Shown: in pieces, positions 33,455 through 45,121 of the stretch
How the letters are laid out: every line of letters starts with the position of its first letter
Numbering within the stretch: position 1 is the first letter of the stretch
NCBI GenBank assembly: GCA_951213105.1
Contig: OX578145.1
Location: 114,600,239 to 114,664,238, forward strand
From: Amaurobius ferox
Lineage: Eukaryota; Arthropoda; Arachnida; Araneae; Amaurobiidae
DNA length: 64,000 nucleotides
Reading direction: 5' to 3'
Notes under the pieces: generated by a model
Database searches by the model: none
What the model saw: the letters and a program-made list of their open reading frames with translations, nothing else
What the model was told of the DNA's origin: nothing
Made by a program: the position numbers and the translations under genes

Positions 33455-35405
33455 AAAAAAAATCTGATGTGGGCAGCACATGACTTTCCTTATGTAATGC
33501 AATGGATTTACTAGTTTTACAATAAAAATATAATGTATAAGATTAAGATCCACGGCACTGTGTATGTATTGTTGAATTGTACATTGGGCGATTTTCAGGA
33601 TGACAACATGTAAAACTATTTCAAAATACTCAATTAACTTATATTTCGCGCAACTCTAAATAATCGTCAATATTGATAGCATCCTCAATAAGCGATATAA
33701 ACCATATATTAACATACTTTAATAATTACTTCATCATATAGTCGTCATTTTCAATGATTTAGCGTCATTTTTATCAATTTGGTGACATTTTCGTTAACTT
33801 GACAACATTTAAAAAGTCGTCAAGTTGACGACATTCCGCCAATATCTCGTCAAGCGTTATAGATGGAGAAATAAGTTATTCTTGTAGCATATAACTGACT
33901 ATTGGCTTCCAAATACAAAAGTATTACCTAAAGTATATTTTCTCATGAATGGAACTAGCTAGATCCACGAGAATGATGTCACCCAATTTATCGTATGATA
34001 TTACTTATGAAAAGTGAACATATTTCAACAATAGGTAATATTTTTTTTTAATTTTATATGATTTTTTGATAATTTTTTTTTAAATGTACAATATCTCGAG
34101 AACGGTTCATGCTAGTGTTCTAAAATTTATTACTTTCCTTATATACATAATGTATAAGGAAAGTATTGTGACGGGGTCGAAAATTCGAATTCGAGTTTTC
34201 GACGGGAGAGCACGTTTCAAGCATCCCTGATCACGAATCAAACATTTTTGAAGTGATGTCTGTGTGTGTGTCAGAGTCTGTGGAGACGATAACTGACGAA
34301 CGAATGGACCGATTCGAACGAAATTTGGTACAAAAATCAAAATCCGTAAACACTGGAAGCCTATTGTTTTTATACGCAATCGAATGTTCAGAACCCCCTT
34401 AAATTTTCGAGTGAAATTTTGAAAAAATCGTCAAAAGATCAAAACCGCTAATAAAGTTACGCAAATAGACATTTCTTATGTAATTTTTAATTAGAAAACG
34501 ATTGACATAAATTTTAGAACGCTAACATGAACCGTTCTCGAGATATTGCACATTTTTGACAAAAATTATCAAAAAGTCATATGAAATAAAAAAAAATATT
34601 TCCTATTGAGAAACATGTTCACTTTTCATATCTAATACCATGCGATAAATTGGGTGACATCATTCTCGTGGATCTAGCTCGTTCCATTCATGAAAAAAGA
34701 TACTTTGAGTAATACTTTTATATTTGATCGCCAATAGTCATTTATCTGCTGTAAGAATACCTTATTTCTTCGTCCATACCGCTTGGCGAGATTTTGGCGG
34801 AATGTCGCCAACTTGGTGACTTTTTGAAATGTTGCGAAATTAACGAAAATCTCGCCAAATGGATAAAAATGACGCTAAATCAATGAAAATGACGACTAAT
34901 TGTCGAAAATTCAATATCTTGGAAAGAATATAAGTATCTACTGCAAGAAAAACCTATTTTTTTTTACTGTAAAAGTAGTAAATTCATTACATTATATAAG
35001 GAAAGTCATGTGTTGCCCACATCAGATTTTTTTAATCGTTGTCTAATAAAAAATTACATAAAAAATGACTATTTTCGTAACTTTTTTAATGGTTTCGATT
35101 TTTTGAGGATTTCGAAAATTTAGGGGATTCTGTACACGCGATTGCGTCTAAAAACAATAGGCTTCCAATATTCATGGATTGTAATTTTTGTACCAAATTT
35201 CGTTCGAATCGGTCCATTCGTTTGTCAGTTATCGTCTCCACAGACTCACTGACACATACACACACTTTCACAGACATCCTCTCAAAAACGTCTGATTCGT
35301 GATCTGTGATGCTTGAAACGTGCTCTCCCGTCGAAAACTCAAATTCGAATTTTCGACCTCGTCGCAATACTTTCCTTATACATTATATGTATATAAGGAA
35401 AGTAA
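33455..35405 (+). repeat. 0.9-kb repeat copy A2, split by nested copy A3
   Basis: Left part 33455-34130 (ATCTGATGTGGGCAGCACAT... to TGCTAGTGTTCTAAAATTTA T), right part about 35034-35405 (from AATCGTTGTCTAATAAAAAA onwards to ATATAAGGAAAGTAA). In intact copies these two parts are contiguous. The inserted minus-strand copy A3 lies between them. Positions 33530-33735 of A2 are poorly alignable to the other copies by eye. Confidence 0.75.
34131..35033 (-). repeat. 0.9-kb repeat copy A3, inserted into A2
   Basis: Complete minus-strand copy, from TACTTTCCTTATATACATAA to GTTGCCCACATCAGATTTTT. Its position inside A2 defines both ends of the unit without relying on inverted repeats. At the junction three bases (GTC) of the host copy are missing and no target duplication is obvious. 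Confidence 0.8.
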
Positions 35406-35536
35406 TAAAATTGTAAGCTTAAGATGGAGAGTAAATTAGGTCTATAATTTTAACTGATTGTTTAATATTTAACTGAAGATATGAGTTTTTGATTACAAGT
35501 TTTGTTTTATTCAAATATGTAAGCTTAATTGAGTTG

Positions 35537-35594
35537 AAGACCCAGACCGTTCGGCTCGTCAGCAAGGACTTGAGCAACAATTTGGACGGCCGGT
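35537..35594 (-). mobile_element. Micro-insertion of SINE tail (58 bp) with exact 15-bp target duplication
   Basis: Minus-strand reading: GGCCGTCCAAATTGTTGCTC, then GCCGAACGGTCTGGGTCTT, matching the last part of the SINE at 9225-9282. It is flanked by AGCTTAATTGAGTTG at 35522-35536 and 35595-35609, exact over 15 bases. Confidence 0.85.
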
Positions 35595-36027
35595 AGCTTA
35601 ATTGAGTTGTTGAAAGTGCTAAACTTCATGTGATGGGCACCTTTAAACAATCAAAACTACATAGTAAGAGTTATGAAAGTGTCTAAATATAATTATTTTT
35701 TAATTTTCTCTCAAAATTAAAGATACAAATTACTTATAAGTCACTTTTTTAAAGTTTCATTGTTATATGAACAATGTGTTTAATTACTATAATTATTAAC
35801 TAACATGTTATCATTTATTTTTATATAAAAGTTAAAAAGTTCTCTTCACAAAATATTGGCAATGTTTTGTAGTATAAGAATTTATTTAAATTATAGCTAA
35901 CTACCACTGTATTTAGTTTTGATTTTCTTTTGCAGAAAACCCTTTAACAAGATGATTAGAATTTATGTAAGAAAAAGGGGGACAAAACCTGAAATTTCTT
36001 GTTTTAGAAGATTTGAAAAGGATTTTA

Positions 36028-36918
36028 TTACTTTCCTTATATAAAATAATGTATAAGGAAAGTATTGTGATGGGGTCGAAAATTCGAATTCGACTTTTCG
36101 ACGGGAGAGCACGTTTCAAGCATCCCTGATCACGAATCAAACATTTTTGAAGTGATGCCTGTGTGTGTGTGCGTCAGTGAGTCTGTGAAGACGATAACTG
36201 ACGAACGAATGGACCGATTCGAACGAAATTTGGTACAAATATTACAATACGTAAACACTGGAAGCCTATTGTTTTTATACGCAATCAAATGTTCGGAACC
36301 CCTCTAAATTTTCGAGTGAAATTTTGAAAAAATCGTCAAAAAATCAAAACCTCTAATAAAGTTACGCAAATAGACATTTCTGATGTAATTTTTCATTAGA
36401 AAACGATTGATATAAATTTTAGAACGCTAACATGAACCGTTCTCGAGATATTGCAAATTTTTCAAAAAAATAATGAAAAAATCATAAAATTAAAAAAAAT
36501 ATTTCCTGTTGAGAAACATGTTCACTTTTCATATCCAATACCATGCGATAAATTTGGTGACATCATTCTCGAGATCTAGCTCGTTCCATTCATAAAAAAA
36601 GATGCTTTGAGTAATACTTTTGTATTTGAACGCCAATAGTCATTTATCTGCTGTAAGAATAACTTATTTCTCTGTTCATTACGCTGAGGCGAGATTTTGA
36701 CGACGAATTTGGTGAAATGTTGCTAAATTAACGAAAATCTCGCCAAATGGATAAAAATGATACTAATCAATGAAAATGACGACTCATTGACGAAAACTCA
36801 ATATCTAGGAAAGAATATAAATATCTACTATAAATATGATATTTTTTTTTACTGTAAAAGTAATAAATTCATTGCATTGTATAAGGAAAGTCGTGTGCTG
36901 CCCGTATCAGATTTTTTT
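36028..36918 (-). repeat. 0.9-kb repeat copy A4
   Basis: Minus-strand copy from TTACTTTCCTTATATAAAAT to GCTGCCCGTATCAGATTTTT. It lies 178 bp from copy A5 in opposite orientation, giving a large inverted-repeat pair in one intron. Confidence 0.8.
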
Positions 36919-37095
36919 AGTTCAGTTTCATACAAAAAAAAAAAAACTAGTGTTCACTATGTTGGTCAGATTAAATTCCAATTACAGGATAAAGTAGGAT
37001 TTAATGATACAATAATTTTATTTCTTATGAAGGAATCGAAGTTTTATTTCTCAGAGGCATCACATTCGCAGTTTGGTGGATTTCGAGGATATTGC

Positions 37096-38002
37096 AAAAA
37101 AAATCTGATGTGGGCAACACATGACTTATATAATGTAATGAATTTACTACTTTTACAGTAAAAAAATAGGTTTTTCTTATAGTAGATACGAATATTCTTT
37201 CCAAGACATTGAATTTTCGACAATTAGTTGTCATTTTCATTGATTTAGCGTCATTTTTATCCATTTGGCGAGATTTTCGTTAATTTGGCAACATTTCAAA
37301 AAGTCGCCAAGTTGGCGACATTCAGCCAAAATCTCGCCAAGCGTTATGCACTAAGAAATAAGTTATTCTTACAGCCGATAAATGACTATTGGCGTCCAAA
37401 TACAAAAGTGTTACTCAGAGTATCTTTTTTCATGAATGGAACGAGCTAGATCCACGAGAATGATGTCACCCAATTTATCGCATGGTATTACATATGAAAA
37501 GTGAAAATGTTTATCAATAGGAAATTTTTTTTTATTTTATATGACTTTTTGATATTTTTTTTGAAAAATGTACAATATCTCAAAAACGGCTTGTGTTAGC
37601 GTTCTAAAATTTATGTCAATCGTTTTCTAATGAAAAATTACACAAGAAATGTCTATTTGCGTAACTTTATTAGTGGTTTTGATTTTTTGACGATTTTTTC
37701 AAAATTTCATTCGAAAATTTGGGGGGGGGGGGGGGGTTCTGAACATTCGATTGCGTATAAAAACAATAGGCTTCCAGTGTTTACGGATTGTGATTTTTGT
37801 ACCCAATTTGGTTCAAATCGGTCCATTCGTTCGTCAGTTATCGTCTCCACAGACCCACTGACACACACACAGACATCACTTCAAAATTGTTTGATTCGTG
37901 ATCAGGGATGCTTGAAACGTGCTCTCCGGTCGAAAACTCAAATTCGAATTTTCGACCCTGTCACAATACTTTCCTTATACATTATGTATATAAGGAAAGT
38001 AA
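37096..38002 (+). repeat. 0.9-kb repeat copy A5
   Basis: Plus-strand copy from AAAATCTGATGTGGGCAACA to TATATAAGGAAAGTAA, with a G-run (about 15 G) at about 37722 where other copies have four to six G. Near full-length and similar to copy A1. Confidence 0.82.
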
Positions 38003-38816
38003 AAAAGTCACCCCAACCCAAAATAACTAGTGGATTCTTACATGATGTTTCTACAGTGTGCTTTAATACTAATTTTGATAGATATAAATTTGGTTAAATA
38101 ATATATGTAGTAATTTCACTTAAATATAATTGTTTCATTTTATTCTAATTATCTTGTTTTGTTTTTTCATTTAAGATATGCAGTCTTCAGTAAAAACTCT
38201 TAATAACTTCATGTTTCTTCATTTGTTCAAAGGTACCCCTACATGAGCAGATTTGAACAGAAAAATTTAAATTTTTTAAAACCTTACAACACATGTATTT
38301 TATTCAGTAAATTTTCAGTTTTAAGCTCATATATTTAAGGTATTGCTTTTTTAACGTGAAATTCAAAAATACAATAACTAAACTTCCAAGTCTGAAATAA
38401 AATGATTTTCCAAAAAATCATTCATATGCCCCACCCTCTCCCCTACTCCATTTGAGCAAAATATTGGTATGGTTCCCGAAAGTCAGACTTCTTCAAAGAA
38501 AATATTTCAGATGTTAACAGGGTTCATTAAAAAGTATCAGTTTCCGAGACAAAAATTAACTTCCTTTTTCACAATTAAAAAAAAAAAAAAAACACCAGCA
38601 CTAACAAAGACAAGGCAACTTTGGACGGATGAGTTATAAAATACATTTAAATGCTGATAACTTATGAAATATTAATTTTTGCATATTGATTCAAACAGCA
38701 ATTTGTAAGATTTTATGTCAGACTGCATTTAAAATATAATTATAAAAATGTGCCATGTAAAAACAAAAAACTATTGTCTTGGAACAAAATTTTGCTCATC
38801 AACAATGTCATTATAT

Positions 38817-39490
38817 AAAAAAATCTGCCGTGGGCTGCATATGACTTTCTACATAATGCAATGCTTTCACACACAGCAAAATAATGGTGGATAAAATCCA
38901 TGGTGTGATGGGTTTGGCATTGATTTAAAACCACGCAAATTGAAACTGGACAGTTTTGGAAATTTATGAGTCCAAACAGGACTTATTCATATTCAAGTGC
39001 AAAACCGTCATTAAAATGCAATTAACATTTAATTTATATCCCATGAAAATGAAATAATTGGCAAATTCTTGAGAGTCAAAATATAAAAATATTAAAAAAA
39101 TTACCTTCTCTTGTGAATGGAACAAACTAAATCCACGAGAATAATGTTAACAGATTTGTTGCATAATATTGTACGGAAAGTGGATATATACATACTGACT
39201 ACTCATTAATTTTATGTAAATTTTTTTTATAATGTTATTTAAAAAACATGCAAGATCTCAAGAACGGTTCATGCTAGTGTTCTAAAGTTTATGTCGTTCG
39301 TTTTATAATAAAAAATTACGTTTGAAATGATTACTTATTTACCAGTATTGAAAGTTTTGATTTTTTTTTCAAAAATTAATTTGTGAATCATGCGATATCT
39401 TTAGAAATATAATAAAAAATGACGTCAGAAATGATTATTTATCATTAGTGAAAGTCCCAATCTTTTAAAAAAAAATTTAAAAAATCATTT
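38817..39490 (+). repeat. Diverged 0.9-kb repeat copy A6
   Basis: Keeps the start (AAAAATCTGCCGTGGGCTGC ATATGACTTTC), the ATCCACGAGAATAATG landmark and AAGAACGGTTCATGCTAGTG near 39260, but lacks the palindromic 3' end. Clearly older than copies A1-A5. Confidence 0.6.
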
Positions 39491-39635
39491 GAAAATTGCA
39501 ATGAACAAAGCTATGCGACATCTGGGAACAAATGCTTCTCAAAATATTATTATATTCAATTTTTATTACAAAAACTGGATCTGCATGTTTTATGATATTG
39601 ACATATGATGGCAGCATTTAAAAGCTGCATTTTAC

Positions 39636-39816
39636 CTCAGAAGCCGCTGCCAATGAGAATCCACCTCCCAGCAAAATAATCACACCCCATGGCACCTTCT
39701 GCTGGATGGTCTTCCATTCGAGGAGAGAACGACTTCGCCCCAGGTGCCAAGGATCTGCTGGAATCAGGAATAACAGTACTGGTATTCCAATTGCTGGCGT
39801 AGCGTCAGCAACTTTC
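39636..39816 (-). CDS. SLC13 transporter exon G
   Basis: The exon starts after the acceptor AATAG; the alternative AAAG four bases later would put a stop in frame. One base completes the split Val codon of exon F, then sixty codons follow, ending GCTTCTGAG and the weak donor GTAAAA. The peptide contains ADATPAIGIPVLLFLIPA (helix), then LLEWKTIQQKVPWGVIILLG and GGFSLAAASE. The WKTxQxKVPWG...LLGGGFxLAxxSE block is strongly conserved in SLC13 and forms the re-entrant hairpin before the second SN motif. The linker (DPWHLGRSRS) is short compared with mammalian NaCT. Confidence 0.95.
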
Positions 39817-40715
39817 CTATTGGGAGACAAATTTAGCTTTATAAACAATTCATTAAGAACTGTATTACTGTTACAGAATACAAATATTCTGGTTTACAAA
39901 TGAGAAGGTAAAGATTTTAGAAAGGGCCGCCGAAAATCTCAATAGAAAATCAATTTAGCGGGGTTTTTTTTTTTTCAGATCAATAAAGTGCTCAATTGAT
40001 CATCTCTCACAATACGAGGACAATGGTTTCGCGGTCATTGCTGCTCGTCAGCACGAACGGGCGATAAGATGATGAGTGAACACAAGTTCCTTTAAACAAA
40101 GTTCACTTAAAGGGATTTTCTTGCATTAAGGAGTGTTTACACAAAACTCCTTACTTGCTTTAAAGCAATGCTCTGACCCTAAGGGCAAAAGTCGCTTCAC
40201 TGTAATCCTGAGCGCTTAAAATTTTATGGGCAGTGTTAAAATGTCCTGCATTGTTATTGGGTTCGACGTAAATACTTCTATCAGAAAAATTCTAAAATTC
40301 TTCCTTGGAGTCAATAAATAAGCTATAATCAAGAAGTCGAAGCAAAAATCCAGTATATCGGAAAAAATCGTATAACTCTTGTAATTATCAGAACTACTGG
40401 GTACTCCTGAAAAATCAGAGAAAATATTTTTGTTGTATCCCAAAGAAGTTTAACTATACTAAAGTCACCTCAGAAAACATTGAGCTCTCTCTTCCATAGT
40501 TTCTCTCTCTCCCAGAGAGGGCCCAGAATTAACACCGGGCCCTGAGCCCCCCTTTAGCTTGATCCTGCCAAGATTCTTACCCCTCAGTTAAGATCAACCT
40601 CTACTTTATACACTCAGAATTTGCACTGTAAATCATAAGCTATACATCCTGACAAAAGTGCTGTAGATTTATGTGCACTACTAGGAAGACTCAACGTGAA
40701 GGTAAAGCAACTTAC

Positions 40716-40817
40716 ACTGGGAAATAACTGCCCCATCCGTTTATGAAATGTGGATTCCTGAATATCCATAGCATCACCAACAAGACGAACAGCACTGTGA
40801 CAGCTTTCTCGTGGAAT
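40716..40817 (-). CDS. SLC13 transporter exon F
   Basis: Thirty-four codons with split codons at both ends, acceptor TTTTTCTCCAG, donor GTAAGT. The peptide is FHEKAVTVLFVLLVMLWIFR followed by NPHFINGWGSYFP. It covers the conserved membrane helix ending in W-F-R-x-P and the GWG motif seen in most animal SLC13 proteins. Its upstream neighbour supplies GPMT, so the join reads GPMTFHE as in relatives (GPLSFAE). Confidence 0.93.
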
Positions 40818-40993
40818 CTGGAGAAAAATTAAATAATTCTAATATTGTTTAAAACAGAAAGTATGCCTTGCAAACTAATGCAAGATAATGTTCTATATTC
40901 GCTACAAGACTAACTTGAATAAATGGGGACGCTAAGACTGGTAAATTACCCAGTTTTGCCTTTATATGCCCATTATGCGTACATTGACTAGTT

Positions 40994-41478
40994 CAGGGAC
41001 TCTCAAGCAGTGGTACGCGGAGAAGATGACGGATGGTACGTGAATAATTTGTTCAATTAGAGTACATTGACTAGATCAGGGATTCTCAACCAGTGGTACG
41101 CAAGATGACGAATGGTACGCGAATAATTTGTGCAATCATTTTTGCTATCAAAAAAGCAGTATTTATTTTCAATAATATTTCAGAATAGGCAATTATATTT
41201 TTAACGTCATTTTGCTCGACTTACGTTTGTATGAAATAGGATTTTCTTCAAGACTGTACTTAAAAATCAAATACAGAAAGAAACTCGACATGGAGCCGAA
41301 TTTATGTCACATATTATGTAAAATAGATTCATATGTAAGAAATGTAATTTCTGCTAAACAAGCACAAATAACACTTAAAACCGTTTTGTGAATCATTGTT
41401 AATTATTTGTGGCGGTACTGAAATTTTTAAATTTCTGTTTTGATGGTGAGCATTTATGAAAAGGTTGAGAATTCCTTG
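40994..41478. mobile_element. hAT-type MITE with internally duplicated left end
   Basis: The left end CAGGGACTCTCAAGCAG is repeated at 41077 as CAGGGATTCTCAACCAG, and the right end in reverse complement is CAAGGAATTCTCAACC. Flanking 8-mers GACTAGTT (40986-40993) and GACTGGTT (41478-41485) match at 7 positions; one end base is ambiguous. The 83-bp duplication includes host flank (ACATTGACTAG), so it happened after insertion. It lies next to SLC13 exon F. Confidence 0.72.
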
Positions 41479-42048
41479 ACTGGTTGATTTCCATGGCAAC
41501 ATAATTTGTTTTGAATATCCATTTAGATTAGAATATTTAAGAATTAGAAATAGGAAAATGTATCGAGTTCAAATCGATTGATTTGAACACAAACCAATCT
41601 ATTTTACAAAAATAATTTTAGTTGTTTATTATTAATAACGTTTTACGGACATTTTTCCTAGTTTCAGTAGTCTTATATAGATTTATAGCACACGTCTATA
41701 AATCCTCTCCCTACCTAAAACTGAATGGCGTCACTTTTCCTCGTGAAATTATAAAGTAATATCAATCCTTCTACATCCACTATCAAAACGAAGAAAAACT
41801 TTAACCCTTACCAAAACAATGTTTTTCAAAGGATAAGCTGAAATTTCGCTAAACGCAATAATTAGGAATAAATTGATAAATATTTAGTAATTCTCTCAAA
41901 TTTAAATATGAGTGATGAACTCGTCTGATTTTCATGAAATTTTCAAGATCTTCTAGACAAAAATGTGCAAAAAATCATGAATAAAACTGAGGCTTATCTG
42001 TCCCTTCCCTGTGGATACGCACACAATGATTAGCAGTGAAATACTTAC

Positions 42049-42129
42049 GTCATGGGTCCCATCTCTTCATGCTTCTTTTTGACAATCTGGCGGAAGCTCT
42101 TTTTCATTTCATTTGTATAAATTGAAGAT
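42049..42129 (-). CDS. SLC13 transporter exon E
   Basis: Eighty-one bases, acceptor TTGTTTTGCAG, donor GTAAGT. It encodes SSIYTNEMKKSFRQIVKKKH EEMGPM, a basic cytoplasmic loop. The K-K-K-x-E-E-x-G-P-M/L block is conserved in this position of SLC13 proteins. Small exon size and split codons at both ends mean exon skipping would keep the frame (81 is a multiple of 3). Confidence 0.9.
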
Positions 42130-42199
42130 CTGCAAAACAACGGTTAACAATATTTATTATCATGCAGATGTACACGTGCGAATTGAATAGATAAGACTA

Positions 42200-42881
42200 G
42201 AATTGCGAAAAAACCCGGAAATTTTGAGAAGCAGGAATAAACCCGGGAATTTTGGGGAATAAACCGAGAATTTTGGAAGAATTGGAAACTTTGATGGGAA
42301 GAAACTAATTTACGCGTTTCTTATATGCTCTGACTAATCCATCATATTACGTAGTTTAAACCTTAATGATGAAGGATAAATTTACTAAATCTTTCTAATA
42401 TTTCATTGGTGAGGTCTATTGAAATACAATTTATGAAAATCTGAAATTACAATAATTTTGTTAAAAATGTATAAATTTTATTACTTACAAAATTATTAAA
42501 ATATTACTGGGTATAAAATAGAATTCTTATTATCGTTCAACATTAAATGAATATGAATGAATTAATCACTTCGTAATAAGCATTTCATCGTTTGGCGTGT
42601 TTCTACTTTTAAAATATTTCCAAATTAAATTGCAATTTATTTGTGCAATTAATTATCGTTTCATATATAGTAAGAATGTCGTATAATTTAAATATTTCTC
42701 TTGGATCTCACAAATCCCTCTAAATTTTCCATGCCTCGGCTATTTACAATTCCGAATGCAAAAATAAATATTTGTTTTGGGTCATATACATTACTTTTAC
42801 AACGCAAAATGCAATGACTGAAAATTTCCACTTTTTAGAAACTCAAAATTCTCTTCCCGTAAAACCCGGTTTTTACAACTC
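42200..42881. mobile_element. 680-bp MITE, family C copy 1
   Basis: Starts GAATTGCGAAAAAACCCGG; ends, in reverse complement, GAGTTGTAAAAACCGGG. It therefore has short imperfect inverted repeats. The internal sequence aligns along its whole length with 62583-63266 in the same orientation (for example GGAAACTTTGATGGGAA, TTTCTTATATGCTCTG, ATGAATATGAATGAATTAAT CACTTCG). The two 70-90-codon frames at 42797-43101 fall in or near it and have no domain. Confidence 0.75.
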
Positions 42882-43439
42882 TGGATAAGACACGAACGCG
42901 TGAATGTTCTATCACATTCATGCACTCTTTTTTTTTCCTGGCTGTACCAGAGCCGCAAATAAAATATCCAAAGTGGTAAACAGAAACTTGCAGACCACAC
43001 TCATACGAAACTTGATTCAGCGCATTTCTTTCCCATGCCATTGAAGTTAGCCCAGGCGAAACATTTTCATTAATTTCAATATTGCATCTGCTTGCCGCCA
43101 ACAGAGTCTAATGCCGAAAATGAGCGAGTCCCCTACTACCTCCCTCTTTCTTTTTTTTACAAATTAGTGACCTTTTTTTCATAAGCTGTTTATGCAGCCT
43201 ATGTTCCTACGCAATGCATCTTTTTGTCCCCTCCCTATCGGCTGTCCTGCGTATACTTGCTTATCACTAACGATTCATAATCTATAAATTAAATTATCTC
43301 TGTAAAATTGGCATTAGCGGATTAGGGGTGGGTGGGGATGACTGGTGTGCAGCCAGTGGTCCCCAAATTATGTATACCGAAAACCAGGTACATTAAAAAC
43401 ACCTGAACGAGTTACCTGTTAGTAAAACTTTATCGGACA

Positions 43440-44350
43440 CAAGAATCTTCTTTACAGCATCATGTTATCTGGACGTGATGCTGTAAGGGATGTAAATAGG
43501 GAATACAACAATAATATTTCAGCATTGGAAGAGTTGACAGCTGATGAAAATCAGCCACTAAATGGCAGAGTTGAAGTGGAACCATTTCTGAAGAAATTAA
43601 AAAAAATTAAAATCCGCCATCTTACTGGAAATGTGGAACTCAATCTTAGAAAGATTCCAAAAAACGAATTTATCTCTTCAAGAGAGAGGAACTATCTTTG
43701 ATTTCAACGTCTTTAAAACGACCTCTGAAGAAAAAGGTTCAGTTTGACGAGGGCCCCAGTATCTGAAACAAACTGCTTGCTTAGAGAAAAATTTAATATT
43801 GATGTGTTTCGTCATCATTTACAGCATATCTTCAGCATCGTTTAGATGCATATAAAAAATATATCCTAGGTATGTTTGAGTTTTTGGTAACTTGACTGGT
43901 CTCGGCAATGATGACATCAGAAAGGCAGCAATCAACCTAATGGGAGAAAAATATCCAGCTGATTTTGAGGACTGTTTTCCTTCCAAATTAGTCCAGTTTG
44001 TAAACTCCTCAAAACTGTTGGCGGATAGAAAGAAGCACCGTTCCCCACAAGATACGAATATTACACCGAGAATATTGTTACTTTTAAACCAGTTTCAATA
44101 TATACTAGTTTTCTTAATGTTCATATAGCGTTGCACATCAATATCTTTCCATGATGACACCCAAATGCAATGGAGAGCTTTCGTTTTCTAAGTTGAAGAG
44201 AATAAAAAATGAGCTTAGAAGTTCTATGGACACAACAGAGACTCAATATACTGTCCCTTACGAGAATAGAAAATTGAATGGCAAGTTCATTAAGCTTTGC
44301 GAATTGGTAGGTGACTTTGTTCAAAGAAAAATTCGTAAACGTGCAATATA
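43440..44350 (+). pseudogene. hAT transposase remnant (ZMYM1-like C-terminal part)
   Basis: Mixed-frame reading gives ISSLQHRLDAYK-like sequence near 43830, GFLGNLTGLGNDDIRKAAIN near 43880-43930, YPADFEDCFPSKLVQFVN near 43955-44010, and the dimerisation block NGELSFSKLKRIKNELRSSM at 44167-44226. In hAT transposases of the ZMYM1-like group the last block reads C-S-G-E-R-S-F-S-K-L-K. Three frames and several stops are used, so it is dead. A CAGTGGTCCCCAAATTATG at 43356 may be its left end. It sits in an SLC13 intron, on the opposite strand. Confidence 0.72.
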
Positions 44351-44511
44351 AACGCAACAATCTTGTAAATATTTTTCTAATAATAATTATGAAAGTACAA
44401 TGGCAGCAATTTTGCATGTGGATAAATTTTATTGACGCAGTTATGTTAATAATTCAATAAATTGTTTCTGAATGAATGACTACTATAATTTAAATCCCAT
44501 TAGATCTTATT

Positions 44512-44720
44512 TATTACTTTTCCTGCAATATATGGTAATGTATAGGGGAAGTATTGGAATCGTGTCGAAAATCGCAACTCAGGTTTTCAACGGATCTACA
44601 CGGTTTGGGACCTCTGGAACACGAAAAAAATGTTAACGTGATGTCTGTGTCTGCAAAGAATGTATCCACTCTAACGCAAAAACTTATTCACTAAACATCA
44701 TACAATTTGACAGGTAAGTC
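44512..44720 (-). repeat. Diverged fragment of the 0.9-kb repeat family
   Basis: Minus-orientation order is preserved: TTACTTTTCCTGCAATATAT, GTATTGGAATCGTGTCGAAA, GGTTTTCAACGGATC, ATGTTAACGTGATGTCTGTG. Similar to the palindromic end of copies A3 and A4, but much diverged and truncated. Confidence 0.55.
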
Positions 44721-45001
44721 ACTTGTGGATTACCCTGGTGCTGATTAGATTTTAGTACGATTCGAGATAAAAAGAACCTGCTTTTTTTTTAGAAATGACC
44801 CGCAAAAATTGTCTGTATCCACGCTAGCTGAAAAACTACCAGACCAAATTTCACAAAATTCGGCAGATAAGTCACATCACCTCGGACATCCAACCTCTGG
44901 GGCTGGATACTCTGGAAAACAACCCCCAACAACAATCCGATGGATCAGTATAAATTGCCATTTTATCGAGAAAAAGCTAAACTCTCAAGGTAGATACTCA
45001 C

Positions 45002-45121
45002 GCTTTTCTGACGTGTATCACAAAGAGGTAACCCCATGCGATGAAGACGCAAAACAGCATCACGGGAACGTTGAACATCATCCATTTGTCGAAGGTTAAG
45101 TCGTTCGATTCCGGGAAAAGC
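45002..45121 (-). CDS. SLC13 transporter exon D
   Basis: One hundred twenty bases, acceptor TTCCTTGCAG, donor GTGAGT. The peptide is LFPESNDLTFDKWMMFNVPV followed by MLFCVFIAWGYLFVIHV. The LFP-S-DLTF-KWM-FN-P block is strongly conserved in arthropod and vertebrate members. The second half is a membrane helix ending at basic residues (RKA), leading into the cytoplasmic loop of exon E. Confidence 0.95.

Noticed and set aside
26341..38002. Protein-coding content in the 0.9-kb repeats
   Set aside because: Frames of 70-150 codons recur in several copies but differ in frame and are broken by indels; they follow shared repeat sequence, not coding constraint.
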